Of a stretch of DNA of 64,000 nucleotides, positions 59,615-64,000 are shown piece by piece. A program made the translations under genes and the position numbers. Source of the DNA: an uncultured Gammaproteobacteria bacterium (GTDB taxonomy: Bacteria > Pseudomonadota > Gammaproteobacteria > Pseudomonadales > Pseudohongiellaceae); the NCBI GenBank assembly GCA_913060695.1, contig CAJXUA010000001.1:248001-312000 (forward strand), given 5' to 3'. The notes below the pieces were generated by a model. The model made no database searches, had not been told where the DNA came from, and was given only the letters and a program-made list of their open reading frames with translations. Every line of letters starts with the position of its first letter. Position 1 is the stretch's first letter.

Positions 59615-60947
59615 CGGTAATGCGCGTACTAAGATTGCTCTTCCTATTGCGCGCAGAGTCGAGAATGTTCAGGCCGCGCAATAGTGTAAGTGCCTCTTGC
59701 AACTGATAGTCGTTGAGCACTACTCGCTCGGTAGTCACGGTTGGCTCGCGCACGATATCGTCTAGGTCGTTGCCGTTGCGTAGGTGTCCTTCGAGATCCG
59801 CCTCGGTGTAACCCCCGCGGCCAGTGGCGCGCGTAACCAGTGCCTCTTCTACCTCGATGTCGGGCTTAATGCCCTGTGCCTGAATAGAGCGGCCATCGGG
59901 TGTGAAGTAAAGGGAGGTGGTGAGTTTTATGGCGCGGTTCTCCGCGATTGGCATTACGCTTTGAACAGAGCCTTTGCCGAAGCTGCGCGTACCCATGATC
60001 ACGGCGCGGCCGTGGTCCTGGAGGGCGCCCGATACGATCTCGGCGGCAGAGGCGGTGCCAGAGTTAATCAGTACCACCAATGGCACGCCGCCACTTGGGT
60101 CTTGTGCGTCAGCAAAGAATTCCATCTGCACTTCGTTGTCACGGCCCTGTGTATAGACGATCTTGCCTTCGGTGATGAAGGCGTCTACGACTTGCACTGA
60201 GGCCTGCAGGATGCCGCCGGGGTTATTGCGAAGGTCCAATACTAGGCCCTTCAAATCGGGGGTCGCTTCACGAATCTCCGCTAAAGCTTCGTCTACCTCA
60301 GTGCCGGTATTCACCTTAAACTGTGAGATGCGCAGGTACTCATAGCCGGGCTCTAGTTCGCGGTGGCGTACGCTGGCCACGGCGATCACATCGCGTGTTA
60401 GCGTGAATTCTAAGGGTTCAGGAACACCCTCTCGCATGATGCCGATATCGATGGTGGTGCCAATCTCGCCGCGCATCATATTGATCGCGTCGTTGATGGG
60501 CATCTCGCGCAGTGGCTTGCCGTCGAGCTCGATAATCAAATCGCCGGGCAGGATGCCTGCACGGGACGCGGGCGAGTCGTCGATGGGGGAGATGATTTTG
60601 ATATAGCCGTCTTGCTCGCCGATCTCGATGCCTAGGCCGCCAAACTGCCCCTGAGTATTCTCCTGCAGGGAGTCGTATTCTTCTCCTGCCAGATAGGCCG
60701 AGTGTGGGTCGAGCCCCGAGAGCATCCCCTTGATGGCGTACTCGAGCAAGGTCTTGTCATCGATCTCGCGCACATAGGAGCTGCGGATATTGTCGAGAGC
60801 CTCGGCGAAGATGCGCACTTCCTCGAAGGGCAAGGGTAGTGCCTCTTCTTGGTTGGGGTTTTGCGCATAGCTAGTGACGGCCAGAGCGCTGCAGAGCAGC
60901 CCAGCACAAAAGCGCTTGCTTGGGAATTTCTGCAAAAACATGTTCAT
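59598..60947 (-). CDS. carboxy-terminal processing protease, S41 family
   Basis: 449 residues with a signal peptide (ends at S-Y-A-Q). N-terminal helical part with Y-V-R-E-I-D, PDZ domain about 90-175 (G-L-G-I-E-I-G-E-Q-D-G ... A-G-I-L-P-G-D-L-I-I-E-L-D-G), catalytic serine in S-G-T-A-S-A-A-E-I (about residue 305) and lysine in F-G-K-G-S-V-Q (about 331). Periplasmic serine protease that trims cell-wall hydrolases or other envelope proteins. The neighbouring envC gene fits the known functional link between such proteases and amidase control. Confidence 0.95.
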   Translation of the reverse strand: MNMFLQKFPSKRFCAGLLCSALAVTSYAQNPNQEEALPLPFEEVRIFAEALDNIRSSYVREIDDKTLLEYAIKGMLSGLDPHSAYLAGEEYDSLQENTQGQFGGLGIEIGEQDGYIKIISPIDDSPASRAGILPGDLIIELDGKPLREMPINDAINMMRGEIGTTIDIGIMREGVPEPLEFTLTRDVIAVASVRHRELEPGYEYLRISQFKVNTGTEVDEALAEIREATPDLKGLVLDLRNNPGGILQASVQVVDAFITEGKIVYTQGRDNEVQMEFFADAQDPSGGVPLVVLINSGTASAAEIVSGALQDHGRAVIMGTRSFGKGSVQSVMPIAENRAIKLTTSLYFTPDGRSIQAQGIKPDIEVEEALVTRATGRGGYTEADLEGHLRNGNDLDDIVREPTVTTERVVLNDYQLQEALTLLRGLNILDSARNRKSNLSTRITDARAQ

Positions 60948-61062
60948 GACAAGCCTCCGAACTCAATCAACCCCGAAGGGCAATAATTCCAATGCACCGA
61001 GCATAGCATGCAACGGTCCTGCGCCTACAATGGCCTAGTGATATTCCTGCTGGGCGCGGTTT

Positions 61063-62247
61063 TTAAGACTCGCACCATAGTGCTGGATCTTGAGCCTGGC
61101 CATTGTGTCTTATCTCGAAATAAATGCCGGGACTTCCCGTGCCGCCATTTTCGCCCGAGGTTGCCAAGGCCTCGCCGCGGTTGACCCAATCGCCTTTGCG
61201 TTTTACAAGGCTCTGATTGTTTGCGTACAGGCTTAGATAGCCTTCGCCATGGTCGACTACCACTAGCAAGCCAGAGCCCCTGAGCCAGTCGGCGAAGACG
61301 ACCCGGCCTGGGTGTACTGCCCGCACAGGCGAGCCGATCTCGGCCCCCATGACGATGCCCGCTCTATGTAAGTTGCCGTCGCTATAAGCCGCGCCGAAGC
61401 GATTCAATGCTGTGCCAGCCACAGGCCAGGGCAGTTTGCCGCGGGACTGTGCGAAAGGGGTTAGCTGTTCTGGTGGTGGAATACTAGCAATGGCTTCCTG
61501 GATTTTCGCGATCAATGCCTCTAAACGACCGCGATCCTCGCTGAGTTGTTGCAACTCGCCGCTGCGCGTCGCGATGTCATCCTTCAAAGCGGCTAGGAGA
61601 GTATTGCGTTGAGCCTGCTCTGTATCGAGCGAGTCCAGCTGTACCTGCAGCTGCGCCTGGGTAGCATCGCGTTCGACGGTAGAAGCCTCTATCTGCGCGC
61701 GTGTGGCCAGCAGCTCGCTTAGTGTCTCGCGAAACTCTTGCACCCTCGCTAGGCGCTCGCGATTGAAACGCTCGTAGTAATTGAGCATGCGTGCGCTTCG
61801 CGCCGGGTCCTGCTGGTTTAGGAGGAGTTTAAGATAGGGCTCTTGTCCAGACACATACGCGGCCCGAACGGCCTGCTTGACTAGCGTTTCCTGCGTTGCC
61901 TTCTCCAACTCTAGTGCGGCACTGCGCTCGTTTAGGTTGCTAAGTTGTGCTTGCAGGCTAGCAATGACATTACGATTCTCTGCCACTTGCTCCCGAATTC
62001 TGTCGATTTGCTGTGTGTTCTCCCGCAGCTGTGTTTCGAGCGCACTGCGGTTGTTGGCGGCGGAGTTTAGCCAAGCCTCGATGTCGGAGATCGCGGAATT
62101 GAGTTGGGCGAGCTGTTCCTCGGGAGGAGGCTCCTGGGCAAGCAATGCGGGCTGGGTACATAGGGCGAGTAGGACGCACAGTAGCGCCGCGAAGAAATCG
62201 CGGCGTACTCTTCGTGATGTGTGCCGCCTCGTCCTGCTCGTGTTCAC
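61063..62247 (-). CDS. envC: murein hydrolase activator EnvC family protein
   Basis: 394 residues. It begins at a GTG (62247) immediately after the stop of gpmI, with AAGAAGG five bases upstream, so translation is coupled. Signal peptide, long coiled coil (about 40-260, L-E-T-Q-L-R-E-N-T-Q-Q-I-D-R), then a C-terminal LytM domain. In the LytM domain the zinc ligands are not all kept (Y-L-S-L-Y-A and Y-F-E-I-R in place of the usual histidine motifs), as in known EnvC, which activates the amidases AmiA/AmiB at the septum rather than cutting itself. Confidence 0.93.
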   Translation of the reverse strand: MNTSRTRRHTSRRVRRDFFAALLCVLLALCTQPALLAQEPPPEEQLAQLNSAISDIEAWLNSAANNRSALETQLRENTQQIDRIREQVAENRNVIASLQAQLSNLNERSAALELEKATQETLVKQAVRAAYVSGQEPYLKLLLNQQDPARSARMLNYYERFNRERLARVQEFRETLSELLATRAQIEASTVERDATQAQLQVQLDSLDTEQAQRNTLLAALKDDIATRSGELQQLSEDRGRLEALIAKIQEAIASIPPPEQLTPFAQSRGKLPWPVAGTALNRFGAAYSDGNLHRAGIVMGAEIGSPVRAVHPGRVVFADWLRGSGLLVVVDHGEGYLSLYANNQSLVKRKGDWVNRGEALATSGENGGTGSPGIYFEIRHNGQAQDPALWCES

Positions 62248-63828
62248 TTAGCCTTCTTTGCGCATCAAAGGGGTGCCGGTCATCTCTGCTGGCACCGGCA
62301 TCTCCATCAATTCTAGGAGTGTAGGGGCTATGTCGCACAGGCTGCCAGGTGCCACAAATTGCCAAGGCTTGTTGCCCACATAGACCAAAGGTACCGGGCC
62401 GTTAGTGTGGGAGGTCAGGGCCTGGCCAGAACTAGGGTCCACCATCTGCTCGACATTGCCGTGATCGGCAGTGATGAGGCACTGCCCATCGGTCTCGAGA
62501 ATCGCTTCTTCGATGCGGCCTAAGCAAGCGTCTAGTGTTTCGACGGCCTTGATTGCGGCCTCGAAGCTGCCGGTGTGGCCCACCATGTCACCGTTAGCAT
62601 AGTTGCATACGATGGCATCGTAGCTGCCGGAGCGAATCGCCGCGACGAGTTTGTCGGTGACCTCTACGGCGCTCATCTCTGGCTGCAAATCGTAGGTCGC
62701 GACCTGGGGCGAGGGGATTAGCTCGCGAGTTTCGCCTTCGAACTCTTTCTCTCTGCCGCCGCTAAAGAAGAAGGTGACGTGAGCGTATTTCTCGGTCTCG
62801 GCGATGCGTAGCTGCGTCTTATGCTCGTTAGCCAAATACTCGCCTAAGACGTTATTCATAGGCTGTGGCGGGTATGCGCAGACTACGTCGATATCCGCGG
62901 CATATTCGGTAAGAGTCACGAAGTCGCCCAGTTCGCGCTGGTAATTGCGTTTAAAACCACTGAACTCTTTGTCGTTGATGGCGCGAGTTAACTCTCTAGC
63001 GCGATCCGAGCGAAAGTTCATGTAGATCAGCGTGTCGCCATCTTGGATATGAACGGGAGACTCTTGTTCCGGCGCAATCACCGTAGCTTTAACGAACTCA
63101 TCGTCTTCGTCGCGCGCATACGCGGCAGCCAGAGCCTCTTCGACAGTCCCGTAGCGATGCTCTGCCTCTGCCCCCATGATGAGATTATAAGCCTGCTCTA
63201 CGCGGTCCCAGCGATTGTCGCGGTCCATCGCGAAATAGCGGCCGACTATAGACACGATGCGGCCACAGCCGGTGTCCTGTAAGGCTTTCTCTGCCCGTTG
63301 CAGGGACGCTAATGCGCTGCGCGGTGGAGTGTCGCGGCCATCGAGAAACGCATGCAGGTAGATGTGTTCTGCGCCACGCTGCTCGGCTAGCTCGATCATC
63401 GCGAGAATCTGTTCTTCGCTACTGTGGATGCCGCCAGGCGACAGAAGTCCCAGAATGTGCACGGCCTTGTCTACCATGATGGCCTTGTCGACGGCGTCCA
63501 CCAGTGGCTCGTTCAGGTAGAAGGTGCCATCTTCGATAGCCTTGTCGATTCGAGTCAGGTTCTGATACACCACGCGGCCAGCGCCCAGGTTCATATGCCC
63601 AACTTCTGAATTGCCCATCTGCCCCGTAGGCAAGCCTACTTCAACCCCCGATGTTTTGATCAGCGTATGGGGGCAAGTGCTCCAGAGCCTGTCCCAAACT
63701 GGTGTGTTTGCGGCGCTGATGGCGTTGTATTCGGTCTCTTCTCGGTAACCCCAGCCATCTAGAATGAGGAGAAGGGCGGATTTCTTAGCAGGGATGTTAG
63801 CTGTGGGATTAGCAGTGCTTGCGCTCAT
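62248..63828 (-). CDS. gpmI: 2,3-bisphosphoglycerate-independent phosphoglycerate mutase
   Basis: 526 residues from the ATG at 63828; a TTG 12 codons earlier is less likely. Metal site [10 protein letters not shown], phosphoserine in [20 protein letters not shown] and [10 protein letters not shown] with the second metal set. It interconverts 3- and 2-phosphoglycerate in glycolysis using two Mn ions. First gene of gpmI-envC-ctp-yibQ. Confidence 0.97.
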   Translation of the reverse strand: MSASTANPTANIPAKKSALLLILDGWGYREETEYNAISAANTPVWDRLWSTCPHTLIKTSGVEVGLPTGQMGNSEVGHMNLGAGRVVYQNLTRIDKAIEDGTFYLNEPLVDAVDKAIMVDKAVHILGLLSPGGIHSSEEQILAMIELAEQRGAEHIYLHAFLDGRDTPPRSALASLQRAEKALQDTGCGRIVSIVGRYFAMDRDNRWDRVEQAYNLIMGAEAEHRYGTVEEALAAAYARDEDDEFVKATVIAPEQESPVHIQDGDTLIYMNFRSDRARELTRAINDKEFSGFKRNYQRELGDFVTLTEYAADIDVVCAYPPQPMNNVLGEYLANEHKTQLRIAETEKYAHVTFFFSGGREKEFEGETRELIPSPQVATYDLQPEMSAVEVTDKLVAAIRSGSYDAIVCNYANGDMVGHTGSFEAAIKAVETLDACLGRIEEAILETDGQCLITADHGNVEQMVDPSSGQALTSHTNGPVPLVYVGNKPWQFVAPGSLCDIAPTLLELMEMPVPAEMTGTPLMRKEG

Positions 63829-64000
63829 AGCGATAGGGATTCCAATTCTTAGTACGTTCAACAAGGTGCAGCGGCGATATTATCTCGGAAACGCCGCCTC
63901 ATAGCGAGACTGTAGAGTGGGGCAATTAGGCTAAAAGTATGGGCGTCTATTTGCCACAGGCGGGTTTGGAACTTTCTTATAGCGGGCATTGGCGTGTATA
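63829..64000. other. window edge, no gene
   Basis: Upstream region of gpmI; probable promoter. No coding frame is supported here. Confidence 0.4.

Overview
The window looks like a chromosome segment of a marine-type gammaproteobacterium. The his core is in the order hisB-hisH-hisA-hisF, gpmI-envC-ctp-yibQ form a block, mutY sits next to yggX, and TonB-dependent receptors are abundant. I cannot name the genus from the sequence alone. Most of the window is ordinary chromosome of intermediate GC, interrupted by an 11.8 kb integrated island with AT-rich parts, and sprinkled with small dispersed repeats.

Layout. 0.2-5 kb: DUF3301 protein, MATE exporter, glutathione transferase, six-TM protein, FrnE-type DsbA, secreted orphan. 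5.3-14.3 kb: CadC-like membrane regulator followed by two tandem paralogous TonB receptors. 14.4-20.4 kb: DUF3185 protein, a periplasmic binding protein overlapping a diguanylate cyclase, and a third TonB receptor. 20.4-25.3 kb: a repeat-rich accessory zone with a GC-rich secreted protein, a type IV pilin-like protein, a membrane protein with a pilin-like C-terminus, a fatty acid hydroxylase, relics of two 3' gene ends, and a dual CDGSH protein.

25.6-36.7 kb is a complete guanidine-nitrogen operon. A putative NtrC site and two overlapping-phase sigma-54-like promoters lie upstream of a clear guanidine-I (ykkC) riboswitch, followed by an ABC transporter (binding protein, permease, ATPase), two DUF1989 proteins (carboxyguanidine deiminase subunits), a biotin-dependent guanidine/urea carboxylase, allophanate hydrolase and a metallo-beta-lactamase-fold protein. 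A NirB-like FAD/[2Fe-2S] oxidoreductase at 37.9-39.4 kb has its own very good sigma-54 promoter, so nitrogen control seems to be shared.

39.96-51.80 kb is an integrative island in tRNA-Phe(GAA). A 21-bp copy of the tRNA 3' end marks each border, the tRNA has been separated from its own terminator (now at 39.93 kb), and the tyrosine integrase lies beside the tRNA. The cargo includes AlpA, a HUH-type Rep-like protein with iteron-like repeats, a secreted HNH nuclease, a degenerate DnaQ-like protein, and a probable defence cluster: a four-repeat small protein, a structured non-coding interval and a reverse transcriptase; a SIR2 NADase-like protein; and an operon of a catalytically degenerate dCTP-deaminase-fold membrane protein with a flavin-reductase-fold protein. 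The last three AT-rich genes and the reverse transcriptase block are the best candidates for an undescribed system.

51.8-64 kb is conserved core: tRNA-Phe, yggX, mutY, asmA, hisBHAF, then the convergent gpmI-envC-ctp-yibQ operon.
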